Assembly (NCBI GenBank): GCA_029259725.1
Contig: JAJDER010000003.1
Span: forward strand, 1 to 53,879
Source: Planctomycetota bacterium
GTDB taxonomy: Bacteria > Planctomycetota > B15-G4
DNA length: 53,879 bases
Direction: 5' to 3'
Positions 33,175 to 42,369 of this stretch are shown in pieces. The position numbers and the translations under genes were made by a program. The notes beneath the pieces were generated by a model that searched no databases, was not told where the DNA came from, and worked only from the letters and a program-made list of their open reading frames with translations. Each line of letters starts with the position of its first letter. Within the stretch, counting starts at the first letter, position 1.

Positions 33175-34134
33175 CTAGCGGAGCGGCCGAAGCCGGCGCA
33201 ACTGCCGAAGCACGACTTCCAGCTCCTCGGGGAGCGGGAGGCTGAAGTCCAGCTCTCCGAAGCAGAAGCGCGCCGCATGCAGCGCCGGGCGGGCCAGAAG
33301 GGGGCGTTCGGGCCGTCCGCGCTTGCCCCGGTAGTCGAACTTGAGCTCGGACATGAGCAGGCGGTCGTCGTCGCGATACAGGGCGTCGCAGACCACGGGC
33401 AGCCCCAGGGCCGCCAGATGGGCCCGAACCTGATGGCTGCGGCCGGCTGCCGGGGTCAAGCGGAGCAGCGTGAAGCCCCGCAGGGCCTCCTCGGTGGACC
33501 ACGAGGTCTTGCTGGGCGTGCCGTGGTCGGGGTCGGGCAGGAGCCGGGTGTCGGCCTTGCGCCGCTTGGAGAGCGGGACGTCGATGACGCCCTCGTCCAT
33601 GTCCGGCTTGCCGCGAATGAGCGCGAGGTACTCCATGTGCGCCCGCCCTTGCTCGAAGGCCGCGGACAGGGCCAGCTCGGCTTCGCGCCCCACGCTGGCC
33701 ACGACGAGGCCCGAGGTCTCCTTGTCGAGCCGATGGGCGGCCCGCAGGCGGACGACGTGCCCGAGCTGCTCGCTGACCTGCTCGCCGAGACGTCCCAGCG
33801 CCGAGTCCCCGCCGCGTCGGGACTCGTCGAAGGGCAGGCCACTCGGCTTGGTCCCGACCACCAGTTCGTCGGCCAGGTGCAGCAGCCGCACAGCGTCCGA
33901 GGCCTGCCGCCCGAGGTCCTCGGTCGGGATCGTGAGTTGCACGAGGTCACCCGGCCGCAGCGTCTGGCTGGGGCCCACGCGCTCGCCATTGAGCAGCAGC
34001 GCACCGGAGCGCGCGGCGGTGATCACGGCCCGGCGGTCGATCGGCCCGACCATGGCGTCGAGGAAGTCGCGCACCGACAGCCCCTTGTGCTCGCGAGCGA
34101 CCTCTTCGCTCCACTCGATCTGGGTCTCGGACAC
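33175..34134 (-). CDS. RluA-family pseudouridine synthase
   Basis: Product of 319 aa. An N-terminal S4-like RNA-binding domain (~20-75, with GALLLNGERVGPSQTLRPGD) precedes the catalytic domain with HRLDKETSGLVV (134-145, catalytic D137). It also has EYLALIRG and the conserved LTPAAGRSHQVRAHLAALG with the substrate-positioning Arg/His. The S4 domain and organisation fit the RluC/RluD group that modifies 23S rRNA; the exact target base cannot be told. GTG 34134 has GGAG upstream. Coupling with rpmH ties the gene to ribosome production. Confidence 0.92.
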   Translation of the reverse strand: MSETQIEWSEEVAREHKGLSVRDFLDAMVGPIDRRAVITAARSGALLLNGERVGPSQTLRPGDLVQLTIPTEDLGRQASDAVRLLHLADELVVGTKPSGLPFDESRRGGDSALGRLGEQVSEQLGHVVRLRAAHRLDKETSGLVVASVGREAELALSAAFEQGRAHMEYLALIRGKPDMDEGVIDVPLSKRRKADTRLLPDPDHGTPSKTSWSTEEALRGFTLLRLTPAAGRSHQVRAHLAALGLPVVCDALYRDDDRLLMSELKFDYRGKRGRPERPLLARPALHAARFCFGELDFSLPLPEELEVVLRQLRRLRPLR

Positions 34135-34198
34135 CGCACCACTCCGTGCTCGGGAATCGGCCCGCCCTCGGCGGCCTCCGAGACGATGGCGAAGGAAC

Positions 34199-36034
34199 CT
34201 ACTCGATGTCGAGGGCGAACAGGTTCGTCGTCGCGTCGAACTTCCCGGTGCCGTCCTGCCCGGCGGCCTGCAGCAGCACGCGGGCGCCGACGAGGCCCGG
34301 ATCGGAGGGCAGGAAGGTGGGCACGACGAGGTCGCCGACGGCGTCGAGGGGCAGCACGAAGAACAGGCCCGGATTCACGAACGAAGCCACGAAGGACCCG
34401 CCGTTCTTGGGCAGCTCGCCGAGCTCGGCGGTGAGCGACACGACCATCCAGGCGACGGTGTCCCCGGTCGCCAGGTCCAGGTGCAGGTCCAGGTTGCCAC
34501 CCACGGGCACGCTCTGCGGGCTCGTCCAGAGGTCGCCGAGCCACGGCTCGAGGATCAGGTCGGCATCGATCGAGGTGTTGCCGGGCACGTCCAGGAAGAG
34601 CGTGTCGGTCACCGGATCGACCCAGAAGCCTTGGACCACGAGGCCGTTGGCCACGTCCGTGGGGTAGGAGGGGCACTGGTCGAAGCCCGTGATCGCGAGG
34701 CGGAAGCCGTCCGCATCGGCCGACGTGGCGCGGACGTTCAGCGGCCAGATGCCGCTGAGCCCGGCAGCCGCGAGGTCGACCGTGACCTGCTTCGCGTTGA
34801 CCACGCCCTCGACCACGAGCCGGGAGCTGTTCGCGTTGCCCTGGACGTAGGAGAAGGCCTCGTCGTCGCGCTGCGCGAGCGTGGCCCAGGAGACCGTGGA
34901 GTCCCGCTCGAGTTGCGCATCGAAGGCGGGCGGGAGGCGTTCCACCGAACGACCGTCCAGCCAGTCGAAGAGCGCGTCCTCGTTGAGCACGGCCCACGAG
35001 TGGGGCTGGGGCGTTCCGGCCACCGAGATCGAGAGGACCTCGGTGCCCAGGCCCTGCAGCAGGCCCACCAGCGAGGTGGCCATGAACGAGACCTGCGTCA
35101 GCTGGTCGAAGATGTCCCAGGTCACGTAGAACGGCGTGCTCTCGAGATTCGTCGCCATCGTGAACTGCTCGTCCAGGTTGGCGGGAAACGGCGGGTAGCT
35201 GCCCTGGCCGTTGTACTGCCCCGACGCGCGCTGATAGGCGAACAGATCCACGGCGGGCGAGGCGCCGAAGTTGGCCACGTTCTGCATGACCTGCGTCTGG
35301 AAGGCCGGCGTGCCGAGGTTGTACTCCATGGTCCAGTCCATGGTCGCGCTGACCGTCGCCGCGGCCGCGATCATGATGCCGTTCGGGTCGCGGTGTCGGG
35401 ACACGTAGTTGACCGTGATGCCGCCACCCATCGAGAACCCGACCATGTACAGCCGGTCGGGGTCGACGTTGAAGTTGTCGAGCATGTACTGCACGGCGAG
35501 GTCGGTGTTGGTCTGGCTCGCGGCCGTGCCGAAGATCTGCTGGTCGGCGCCCGTGGGCGCGACGAAGATCCAGCCGCGCTCGTCGCACTCGACGTGCAGG
35601 GTCGACTGGATCGCCACGCTGTTGTGGGACAGCGAGTAGCCGTGGTAGCCGATGATCATCGGCACCGGTGCACCTTCCGGGTCGTACCCGGTGGGGATCA
35701 GGTACTCGAACATCTCCGGGAAGCCCGTGCCGGTCTCACTGGACGGGATGGTCACGTCGATCAGGGGTGGCAAGCTGCCGTCGAGGATCTCGGGTGGTGG
35801 GTCGATCAGCACCCGGTCGGCGTTCTCGAGCAGGTCCAGACGGCTCGCATCCACCGGAGGCAACTCCGGGAAGGCACGCTCGCCGAGAGCAAGGCGTGCA
35901 GCCAGGTCCGCCGCGGCCTCGACCTCGCGCACCTCCTCCAGCGTCCTCGGCACCGCCGAAGCGACCTGCGCCGGACTGGCGGGGCACAGCAGGAGCGCAA
36001 CGGTACACACGGCCGGCAGGCGGCTTGCAAGCAT
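34199..36034 (-). CDS. Secreted alpha/beta hydrolase (esterase/depolymerase type), copy 1
   Basis: Product of 611 aa. Signal peptide to residue ~22 (LLLCPASPAQ). The catalytic domain (~90-345) resembles feruloyl esterase or polyhydroxybutyrate depolymerase-like enzymes: MIIGYHGYSLSHNS (oxyanion HG, ~131), WIFVAPTGADQQ, VDPDRLYMVGFSMGGG with nucleophile S201, and a late PHSWAVLNEDALFDWLDG that supplies the His. After a linker, a beta-rich C-terminal region (~380-611) ends in RVLLQAAGQDGTGKFDATTN. The same tail occurs in copy 2 and probably serves binding or secretion. The substrate is unknown. Confidence 0.88.
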   Translation of the reverse strand: MLASRLPAVCTVALLLCPASPAQVASAVPRTLEEVREVEAAADLAARLALGERAFPELPPVDASRLDLLENADRVLIDPPPEILDGSLPPLIDVTIPSSETGTGFPEMFEYLIPTGYDPEGAPVPMIIGYHGYSLSHNSVAIQSTLHVECDERGWIFVAPTGADQQIFGTAASQTNTDLAVQYMLDNFNVDPDRLYMVGFSMGGGITVNYVSRHRDPNGIMIAAAATVSATMDWTMEYNLGTPAFQTQVMQNVANFGASPAVDLFAYQRASGQYNGQGSYPPFPANLDEQFTMATNLESTPFYVTWDIFDQLTQVSFMATSLVGLLQGLGTEVLSISVAGTPQPHSWAVLNEDALFDWLDGRSVERLPPAFDAQLERDSTVSWATLAQRDDEAFSYVQGNANSSRLVVEGVVNAKQVTVDLAAAGLSGIWPLNVRATSADADGFRLAITGFDQCPSYPTDVANGLVVQGFWVDPVTDTLFLDVPGNTSIDADLILEPWLGDLWTSPQSVPVGGNLDLHLDLATGDTVAWMVVSLTAELGELPKNGGSFVASFVNPGLFFVLPLDAVGDLVVPTFLPSDPGLVGARVLLQAAGQDGTGKFDATTNLFALDIE

Positions 36035-36107
36035 GGGGAGAGACCCTTCACCGGAAGCACGCGAGACCGGTCAGGGCTTCACCTGCCGCGACCTCGGGAG
36101 AGGGCAA

Positions 36108-36113
36108 AGTCTA
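36108..36113 (-). promoter_or_regulatory. Possible -10 (TAGACT) for hydrolase copy 1
   Basis: TAGACT on the minus strand about 73 nt upstream of ATG 36034, in the gap between the two hydrolase genes. AAGGG lies 10-14 bases before the ATG as a weak ribosome binding site. The -35 is unclear. Confidence 0.35.
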
Positions 36114-36195
36114 TCTCGGGTCGCGGCATCCGACCAGGACGGGCCGTTGGAAGCCGCAGAACGGCGATTCGCCCTCCCCGGCAGGGCCGCCGCGC

Positions 36196-38001
36196 CTACT
36201 CGACGTCGAAGGCGAAGGCGTTGCTGATGCCGTCGAGCCCCGCCCCGGACACGAACGCGGCCTGCAGCACGAGGCGCGCGCCGCTGATCGAAGGGCTGGA
36301 GGGCAGCGTGGCGAAGGCCCTCACGTTGCCTTCGACGTCGAGGGGCAGGGGGATGAACAGGGTCGAGGCCTGGATCGCGACCAGCAGCACCTCACCTCCG
36401 GGCAAGCTGGCGACCTCGTCCGCGGTGCCGACCAGCAACCACGTGGCCGTCGCTTCGGCCGGGCCGTCGACGGTGAGCGTGACCGTGGCACCGGGTGGAG
36501 CGGGGTCCGGCAGCAGGTTCAGCGTGCCGGCCCAGTCCACGGCGATCCCGGTGACGTCCGCGGTCCCGAAACCGTCGACCTGCACGCCGGCGCCACCACC
36601 ATCGATCGCGTACTCCTGTCCGGCCACGATCGAGCCCGTGTTCGGGTCGGTCAGGTAGCCCACGCCCCCGCGCACCATGAGCGTGAAGCCTTCGGCATCC
36701 GTGGAGACGCCGGTGACCCGCGCGGGCAGCGAGAGACCGGTGTCCCCGATCTCGACCGCGAGCACGTCGGCGTTGGTCACGCCGACGACGGTGGCCTGAT
36801 CGTTGACCAGATCGAGCGTGCCACTGGCATCGCTGAACGCGTCGGCGCTGCTCCGCGTCATGTCGAGCCAGGTGGCGGCCCGGTCCTCGTCGAAGCGTGC
36901 GGCCAGGACGCTCGGGCTGCGATCCACGACGCGCCCGTCGAGCCAGGTGAAGAGCGCCTCCTCGTCGAGCACGGCCCAGCTGTGCGTGGCCGGGAGTCCC
37001 GTGCCCGGGTCGGTGGTGCCGCTCACCGGGACGGCGGTGGTGTCCGCGCCCTGGCTGCCGAGCCAGGCCTGCAGGTTGCTGCTCTGGCTGGGCAGGTAGG
37101 CCAACGAGTCGCCCGTGTCCCAGGTCACCCAGGTCGGGGTCTGCACCAGGTTGTGCGCCATCGATCGCGTGATGTCGATGCTGCCGGGGAAGGGCGGATA
37201 GCTGCCGGACAGGTGGTGCAGGTTGCTCGCCTGCTGGTACGCGAAGGGCGCGTTGCCCGGTGTGTCGCCGAAGTTGAAGGGGTTCTCGAGCCACGGCTGC
37301 GAGGCCGGATCCTCGAACCACGCCATGGTCCAGTCGAACGAACCGGACACCGTCGCCACGGCGGCGATCATGATCTCGTCGGCGTCCCGGTGCCGCGAGC
37401 TGAAGTTGCCGACCACGCCTCCACCCATGGAGAAACCGACCAGGTAGATGCGGTCGGGGTCGACGTTGAAGTCGTCGAGCATGAACTGGATCGCGGCCTC
37501 GACGTTCTGCTGGCTGATAGGAGAACCGAAGAGCTTGTCGTCGATGCCCGTGGGCGCCATGTAGATCCAACCGTAGCTGTTGCACCACTCGTCGATCGTG
37601 CTCTGCAGCTGCACGCTGTTCGCCGACATGCCGAATCCGTGGTACGCGACGACGAGCGGCCGCGCGGACCCTTCCGGGTCGTAGTCGGCCGGGAGCTGGT
37701 ACTGCAGGATCTCGTTGAAGCCGGTGCCGGTGACCTCGGACGGGATCTGCACGTCCACGAGGGTCGGGGTCCCGAAGGCCAGCGCCGAGATCTCGTTGGC
37801 GTCCGCGGAGACCACGAAGCGGTCGGCGAAGAGCAGCGTGTCGCGCGGGCTGTCCGACTTGAGCGCGGGCAGCGTCGGGATGTCGTCGAGACGCAGGTCG
37901 GGCCGGTCGATCAGGATCGCCTGCTGGGCGGGGGCCGCGGACGAGGTCACCGCGAGCAGGACGGCCGTCATCACGGCAGCGGGGAGAATCGACGGGCGCA
38001 T
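36196..38001 (-). CDS. Secreted alpha/beta hydrolase (esterase/depolymerase type), copy 2
   Basis: Product of 601 aa, paralogous to the gene downstream of it. Signal peptide to ~26 (LLAVTSSAAPAQ). Shared blocks are ETGTGF/EVTGTGF, YHGFGMSANSVQLQST, WIYMAPTGIDDKLFGS, VDPDRIYLVGFSMGGG (S191), SGSYPPFPGSID and THSWAVLDEEALFTWLDG. The linker and C-terminal domains are more diverged, with an inserted glycine-rich segment (YAIDGGGAGVQVDGFG), and end in ARLVLQAAFVSGAGLDGISN. The pair arose by tandem duplication; 161 nt separate them. Confidence 0.88.
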   Translation of the reverse strand: MRPSILPAAVMTAVLLAVTSSAAPAQQAILIDRPDLRLDDIPTLPALKSDSPRDTLLFADRFVVSADANEISALAFGTPTLVDVQIPSEVTGTGFNEILQYQLPADYDPEGSARPLVVAYHGFGMSANSVQLQSTIDEWCNSYGWIYMAPTGIDDKLFGSPISQQNVEAAIQFMLDDFNVDPDRIYLVGFSMGGGVVGNFSSRHRDADEIMIAAVATVSGSFDWTMAWFEDPASQPWLENPFNFGDTPGNAPFAYQQASNLHHLSGSYPPFPGSIDITRSMAHNLVQTPTWVTWDTGDSLAYLPSQSSNLQAWLGSQGADTTAVPVSGTTDPGTGLPATHSWAVLDEEALFTWLDGRVVDRSPSVLAARFDEDRAATWLDMTRSSADAFSDASGTLDLVNDQATVVGVTNADVLAVEIGDTGLSLPARVTGVSTDAEGFTLMVRGGVGYLTDPNTGSIVAGQEYAIDGGGAGVQVDGFGTADVTGIAVDWAGTLNLLPDPAPPGATVTLTVDGPAEATATWLLVGTADEVASLPGGEVLLVAIQASTLFIPLPLDVEGNVRAFATLPSSPSISGARLVLQAAFVSGAGLDGISNAFAFDVE

Positions 38002-38133
38002 GGGCGAGGCCGGTGAGGAGAGAAGGACGTCGCTCTCATCGACGTCCCCGGTGGCGGGGCTTGAGGGGCCGGGGGTGCTCGACGTCCGCCGCGCCGGCGA
38101 ACTGACCGGGACCGGGGCCCCATGACCGTTCGT

Positions 38134-39345
38134 TCAGCCTTCGCTGTCGGTGCCGCTCGCCTCGGACAGCCGCTCGCGCAGCGCTTCGGTCTCGCCTCGG
38201 AGGCCGGCCGGATCCTCCGGGAACAGGAGCAGGTACTCGTCCAGGTGGGCCAGGGCCTGCGCCGGGTCGGTGCCCAGCAGGGCCTGCCCCAGCTCAGCCA
38301 GCAGACGGCCCCGCTGCTCGCCCTCCCCGGCCGAGGCCAGGCCCACCTCGAAGGCCGCGATCGCTTCGCCCGGCAGGCCGGCCCGGAGCTTGAGTCGGCC
38401 CAGGTGCAGCCACGGCAGGGCCGCGGTCGGGTCGACCTCGGTGGCGCGCACGAAGTAGGCCGCGGCGTCATCGAAGCGGCGCTGCTCGGCGCGGATCGAG
38501 CCCATGTTGGCCAGCGCCGCGGCGTGGTCGGGCTGCAGCTGCAGCAGCCGTGTGAGCGGGACTTCGGCTCCGGCCAGCAGGCGCGGGTCCCCGGCGATGC
38601 CGATCCTCGGCGAGTACTCGAAGTAGAGGCTCAGGTCGGTGTTCGCCAGACCGAGCAGCGACTCGAGATCCTCCGGCTGCGCGATCAGGCGGGTGAGGAA
38701 GGCGGCGCGGTAGCGGTGGACGTTCTCGAGCTCGTCGGCCCGCGCGGCATGGAAGGCGGCGCGGGCAGCGCTGTCCGGTTCGCTGCGCGAAGCGTGTGCC
38801 TGCGCGATGCCCTGATGACACTCGGCCGCCTCGGCGCCGTAGGGGTCGAAGCTCAGGAAGTCGGAGAAGTGGCGCAGCGCATCGGCGTCCCGCGCTTGCA
38901 GCCGGGCGAGGCGCCCGGCGATGAGCGACCAGGCCGGGAAGTCCTCCAGCAGGGGCCGGGCGGTCTCGAGCGACCGGGTGGCCTCGTCCAGGTCACCGGC
39001 CTCGATCAGCACCTCGGCTCGGAAGACCCAGGCCTTGCCATTGCCCGGGTGTACGGCGAGTTCCTCGTCCCACGTGGCCCGCGCGGCCTCGGTCTGCCCC
39101 AGGTCCATCTGCGCGATGGCGCGATAGTGCAAGGCGCCGTCGGGCAGCGTGCCCGCCGCCTCGAGGCGCAGCAGGGCTTCGAGCGCATCCTGGGGTCGGC
39201 CCTCCCGCAGCGCCGTGAGCACCGCCGGGATCTCGGCCTCGATCACCGTCGCGTCGTAGGGGGCGACGAGGGCGGCAGCCCCCTCGTCGCAGGCCACGGC
39301 CCCCGCGAGCAGGACTCCGACCAGCAGGAGCAGAGTGGTCTTCAA
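38134..39345 (-). CDS. TPR lipoprotein partner of the CRTAC1-type protein
   Basis: Product of 403 aa. Signal peptide MKTTLLLLVGVLLAGAVAC with a slightly atypical lipobox (AVAC), then TPR-like helical pairs throughout. Examples are DGALHYRAIAQMDLGQTEAA, GKAWVFRAEVLIEAGDLDEA, AALANMGSIRAEQRRFDDAA and ALPWLHLGRLKLRAGLPGEA. ATG 39345 overlaps the stop of the upstream FG-GAP/ASPIC gene (ATGA), so the two products are made together. CRTAC1-type and TPR proteins are often neighbours in this kind of genome; a physical complex is inferred. Confidence 0.87.
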   Translation of the reverse strand: MKTTLLLLVGVLLAGAVACDEGAAALVAPYDATVIEAEIPAVLTALREGRPQDALEALLRLEAAGTLPDGALHYRAIAQMDLGQTEAARATWDEELAVHPGNGKAWVFRAEVLIEAGDLDEATRSLETARPLLEDFPAWSLIAGRLARLQARDADALRHFSDFLSFDPYGAEAAECHQGIAQAHASRSEPDSAARAAFHAARADELENVHRYRAAFLTRLIAQPEDLESLLGLANTDLSLYFEYSPRIGIAGDPRLLAGAEVPLTRLLQLQPDHAAALANMGSIRAEQRRFDDAAAYFVRATEVDPTAALPWLHLGRLKLRAGLPGEAIAAFEVGLASAGEGEQRGRLLAELGQALLGTDPAQALAHLDEYLLLFPEDPAGLRGETEALRERLSEASGTDSEG

Positions 39346-41099
39346 GGCGAACCCTCGAGCGGATGGCTGGACACGATGCCGCTGCCCCGACGGACGACCA
39401 GCTGGCGGCCGAACACTACCGCCGAGGGGTCCAGGGGTTCCACTTCCCCGCCGGGCCAGCGCACCTGCGCCGCCGTGACGGGGCCGCGCCCCGCAAGGTG
39501 CAGGCGCGGATCAGAGCTGCTCTGGATCGCGCTGGCGGAGAGCTTCTGGCGCACGAGCACGCCGTCGGCGGTCTCGATCCGCAGCACGGCTCCGAAGGCG
39601 TCGAGGCCGCCCGGCGTCCCCGGGCGTCCGCGCAGGTCCACGAGCAGCTGAGCCGCGGGAGTGTCGGTCCCGTTGAGCAGCAGCCGCGGCGTGCCGTCGA
39701 GGGTCAGGACGACCAGGTCGAGGTCGCCGTCGTCGTCCAGGTCGCCACGGGCCATGGTGCGGCCCCGCAGCGGCGTCTCGTCGGGGAAGGCCTGGTCACC
39801 GAAGCGACCGGCCCCATCGCCGCGGTGGAGCATGACGGGCTGGGCGTAGTGCCCGCCGACCTCCTCGGCCTGCGGGTACACGTGGCCGTTGGCGGCGACC
39901 AGATCCAGGTGGCCGTCCGCGTCGAGGTCGGCCAGATGCACGCCCCAGCCGAGCAGGTCACGGCTGGCCAGGGCCAGGCGCGCGGCCGCGGTGACGTCGC
40001 GGAAGAGCAGGCGGCCCTCGTTGCGATAGAGCGTGAGCGTCTCGCCCTCGAAGTTGGTCACGGCCAGGTCGAAGTCGCCGTCCTCATCGACATCACCCAG
40101 CGCCACGCCCATGCCGGCCTGGGCCTTGCCGGCCATGTCCGCGGCCGCGCCCGAGAGCGCGCCGTGATCCTCGAAGCGTCCGCCGCCGAGGCCGCGCAGG
40201 ACGAAGTTGTCCACCGAGTCATTGGCCACGTAGAGATCGAGCACGCCGTCGTCGTCGAGGTCGGCGAACAGCACGCCGAGGCCGAACGACGCGGGCAGCG
40301 CTTGCAGTCCGGCCTGCTTCGCGTCGGACTCCTCGAACCAGGGCGCCTGGCCGAGACCGCGAAGCAGCACGTCGCGCTGCGGCGGCAGGCCGTGGGGGCC
40401 GCACATGACCTCGATCCCCTTGTAGAGGCAGGGCAGGTCGCCGACGCGTCCAAGCGGCGGGTCGGCGGGGTCGAGCTCCAGGTAGCGGACCAGGTAGAGG
40501 TCGTCGATGCCGTCGCCGTCGGCGTCGCCCAGGGCCAGGCTGGTGGTCCAGTCGAGCGGCGAGCGGCGTCCCGGCAGGGCGTGCTTCTCGAAGCGCAGCG
40601 GCCCGCCGGGGTTGGTGCGGTTGAGGAAGAGCGCATCCTCGCCGTGTCCGCCGATGACCAGGTCGGGCCGGCCGTCGTCGTCCACGTCGCCGGCGCAGGC
40701 GCCGGTGGGCCAGCCGGACATGACCAGGCCGGCCTGCGCGCCGACGTCCGTGAAGCGCGGGATCCCCGAGACCACTCCGTCGTGGCGCAGCAGCGAGTGG
40801 GTCACCGTCTCGCCGGCGATCACACCCGCGCGGGTGGACCCCTGCACCAGCAGCAGGTCGAGGTCTCCGTCCCCGTCGAGGTCGGCCAGGGCCATGCCGT
40901 TGCCGTTCACCTCGAGGATCGTCAACTTGGCGCCGGGTTCGCCGCAGACCAGGACTCGATCCAGGCCTGCCTCGGCGGCGACTTCGCGGAAGGCCAGCGG
41001 GCCGCGGGGCGTCGATTCCGGCTGTCCCGTGGTCCCGCCGCAAGCCGCCAGGGCCAGCAGCAGCGCGACGCCGGCGACGCGCCTGACGGGGTCGTTCAC
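39342..41099 (-). CDS. FG-GAP/ASPIC-UnbV (CRTAC1-type) lipoprotein
   Basis: Product of 585 aa. Lipoprotein signal VAGVALLLALAAC, then several FG-GAP/integrin-like propeller blades marked by calcium-loop sequences: DLDGDGDLDLLLVQG, DVDDDGRPDLVIGG, DADGDGIDDLYLV, DLDDDGVLDLYVAN, DVDEDGDFDLAVTNF, DLDADGHLDLVAANG and DLDDDGDLDLVVL. The C-terminus is an ASPIC/UnbV domain with FGAVLRIETADGVLVRQKLS, SSSDPRLHLAGRG and VRWPGGEVEPL. Surface-exposed, calcium-stabilised binding protein by family. GTG 41099 was chosen because it begins the lipoprotein signal; the longer frame is Arg/Pro-rich. Confidence 0.9.
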   Translation of the reverse strand: MNDPVRRVAGVALLLALAACGGTTGQPESTPRGPLAFREVAAEAGLDRVLVCGEPGAKLTILEVNGNGMALADLDGDGDLDLLLVQGSTRAGVIAGETVTHSLLRHDGVVSGIPRFTDVGAQAGLVMSGWPTGACAGDVDDDGRPDLVIGGHGEDALFLNRTNPGGPLRFEKHALPGRRSPLDWTTSLALGDADGDGIDDLYLVRYLELDPADPPLGRVGDLPCLYKGIEVMCGPHGLPPQRDVLLRGLGQAPWFEESDAKQAGLQALPASFGLGVLFADLDDDGVLDLYVANDSVDNFVLRGLGGGRFEDHGALSGAAADMAGKAQAGMGVALGDVDEDGDFDLAVTNFEGETLTLYRNEGRLLFRDVTAAARLALASRDLLGWGVHLADLDADGHLDLVAANGHVYPQAEEVGGHYAQPVMLHRGDGAGRFGDQAFPDETPLRGRTMARGDLDDDGDLDLVVLTLDGTPRLLLNGTDTPAAQLLVDLRGRPGTPGGLDAFGAVLRIETADGVLVRQKLSASAIQSSSDPRLHLAGRGPVTAAQVRWPGGEVEPLDPSAVVFGRQLVVRRGSGIVSSHPLEGSP

Positions 41100-41313
41100 G
41101 CCGAGCCCGAGCACGGCGACCCGGCGGGCGATCGCCCGTCGGTGCCGAGGTCGCCCGGCCAGGGGGCGCGGGGGTCGGAGATCAGGGGCGGCGCGCGGCA
41201 CGGACGGAGGGCTCCTCGGGGTCCGCCGCACGATAGGTCCGGCGCGAGCGCGTTGCCACGTCGCCGGGCACGCCGGTGTGGGATCGGGATCGACGAGCGC
41301 GGCCGCCAGCGGG

Positions 41314-41319
41314 CATCAT
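41314..41319 (+). promoter_or_regulatory. Weak leaderless-type -10 (CATCAT) before the threonine aldolase gene
   Basis: CATCAT ends six bases before ATG 41326. It keeps the A2 and T6 of TANNNT but has C first. It is included because no ribosome binding site precedes the gene. Confidence 0.25.
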
Positions 41320-41325
41320 GGTCCC

Positions 41326-42345
41326 ATGTTCGACCTGCGCAGCGACACGGTGACCCGCCCGACCGCGGCCATGCGCGAGGCCATGGCCCGCGCCGAGGTC
41401 GGCGACGACGTCCTCGGCGACGACCCCACCATGAACCGCTTCGAGGCCCGAGCGGCGGAGTTGCTCGGCAAGCAAGCGGCGCTCTTCGTGCCGTCGGGGA
41501 CCATGGGCAACCAGGTCTGCATCGGCGTCCTGACCCGCTCCGGTGACGAGATCATCGGCGAGGCCGACTGCCACATCCTGCAGCACGAGGCGGGTTCCGC
41601 GTCGCGCCTGTGGGGCGCCACGATCCGCACCGTCGAGGGCACGCGGGGGCTGATGGACCCCGCCGCCGTCAAGGCGCTCATCCGCGATCCCGGCGACATC
41701 CACTACCCGCGGACCTCGCTGCTCTCGATCGAGAACACGCACAACTTCGCCGGCGGCGTGATCCTGCCCCTGGCCTACATCGACACGATGGTGGGGATCG
41801 CGCGCGAGCACCAGATGGCGGTGCACATGGACGGGGCGCGCCTGTTCAACGCCGCTGTCGGCAGCGACACGCCGGTGAGTCGCATCGTGCGCGATGTCGA
41901 CATGGTCTCGGTGTGCCTCTCCAAGGGGCTCGGCGCGCCGGTCGGATCGTTCGTGGCCGGCAGTGCGGAGCACATCGGTCACGCGCGGCGCGTGCGCAAG
42001 GGACTCGGCGGTGGCATGCGCCAGGTCGGCATCCTCGCGGCGGCCGCGTTGCTGGCCGTGGAGGACGGTCCCGCGGCGCTCCCCGAGGACCACCGACGCG
42101 CACGCGCGCTGGCCGAGGTGCTGGCGGAGCTGCCCGGACTCGAGGTCGACCTGGAGACGGTGCAGACCAACATCGTCATCGCCTCGGTGACGGGCAGCGC
42201 CTGGGACGTCGAGACGGCCTTCGCGGACGCCGGCGTGGCCATGTTCGCCATCGACGACGGCCGCATCCGCTTCGTCTTCCACCGCGACGTCGGCGACGAC
42301 GCGCTCGACGCCACGATCGCCGCCGCACGACGCCTGTTCAGCTGA
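41326..42345 (+). CDS. ltaE: Low-specificity threonine aldolase
   Basis: Product of 339 aa. PLP enzyme that cleaves L-threonine/L-allo-threonine to glycine and acetaldehyde. FDLRSDTVTRPTAAMREAM at the N-terminus, VGDDVLGDDPT, FVPSGTMGNQ, CHILQHEAGS, the SIENTHNFAGG loop, HMDGARLFNAA (residues ~167-177) and the PLP lysine K200 in VSVCLSKGLGAPVGS are all diagnostic. Divergent from the CRTAC1-type gene and convergent with the ABC permease. Confidence 0.94.
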   Translation: MFDLRSDTVTRPTAAMREAMARAEVGDDVLGDDPTMNRFEARAAELLGKQAALFVPSGTMGNQVCIGVLTRSGDEIIGEADCHILQHEAGSASRLWGATIRTVEGTRGLMDPAAVKALIRDPGDIHYPRTSLLSIENTHNFAGGVILPLAYIDTMVGIAREHQMAVHMDGARLFNAAVGSDTPVSRIVRDVDMVSVCLSKGLGAPVGSFVAGSAEHIGHARRVRKGLGGGMRQVGILAAAALLAVEDGPAALPEDHRRARALAEVLAELPGLEVDLETVQTNIVIASVTGSAWDVETAFADAGVAMFAIDDGRIRFVFHRDVGDDALDATIAAARRLFS

Positions 42346-42369
42346 CGCCGGCCCGAGCCGCGGTGGAGT

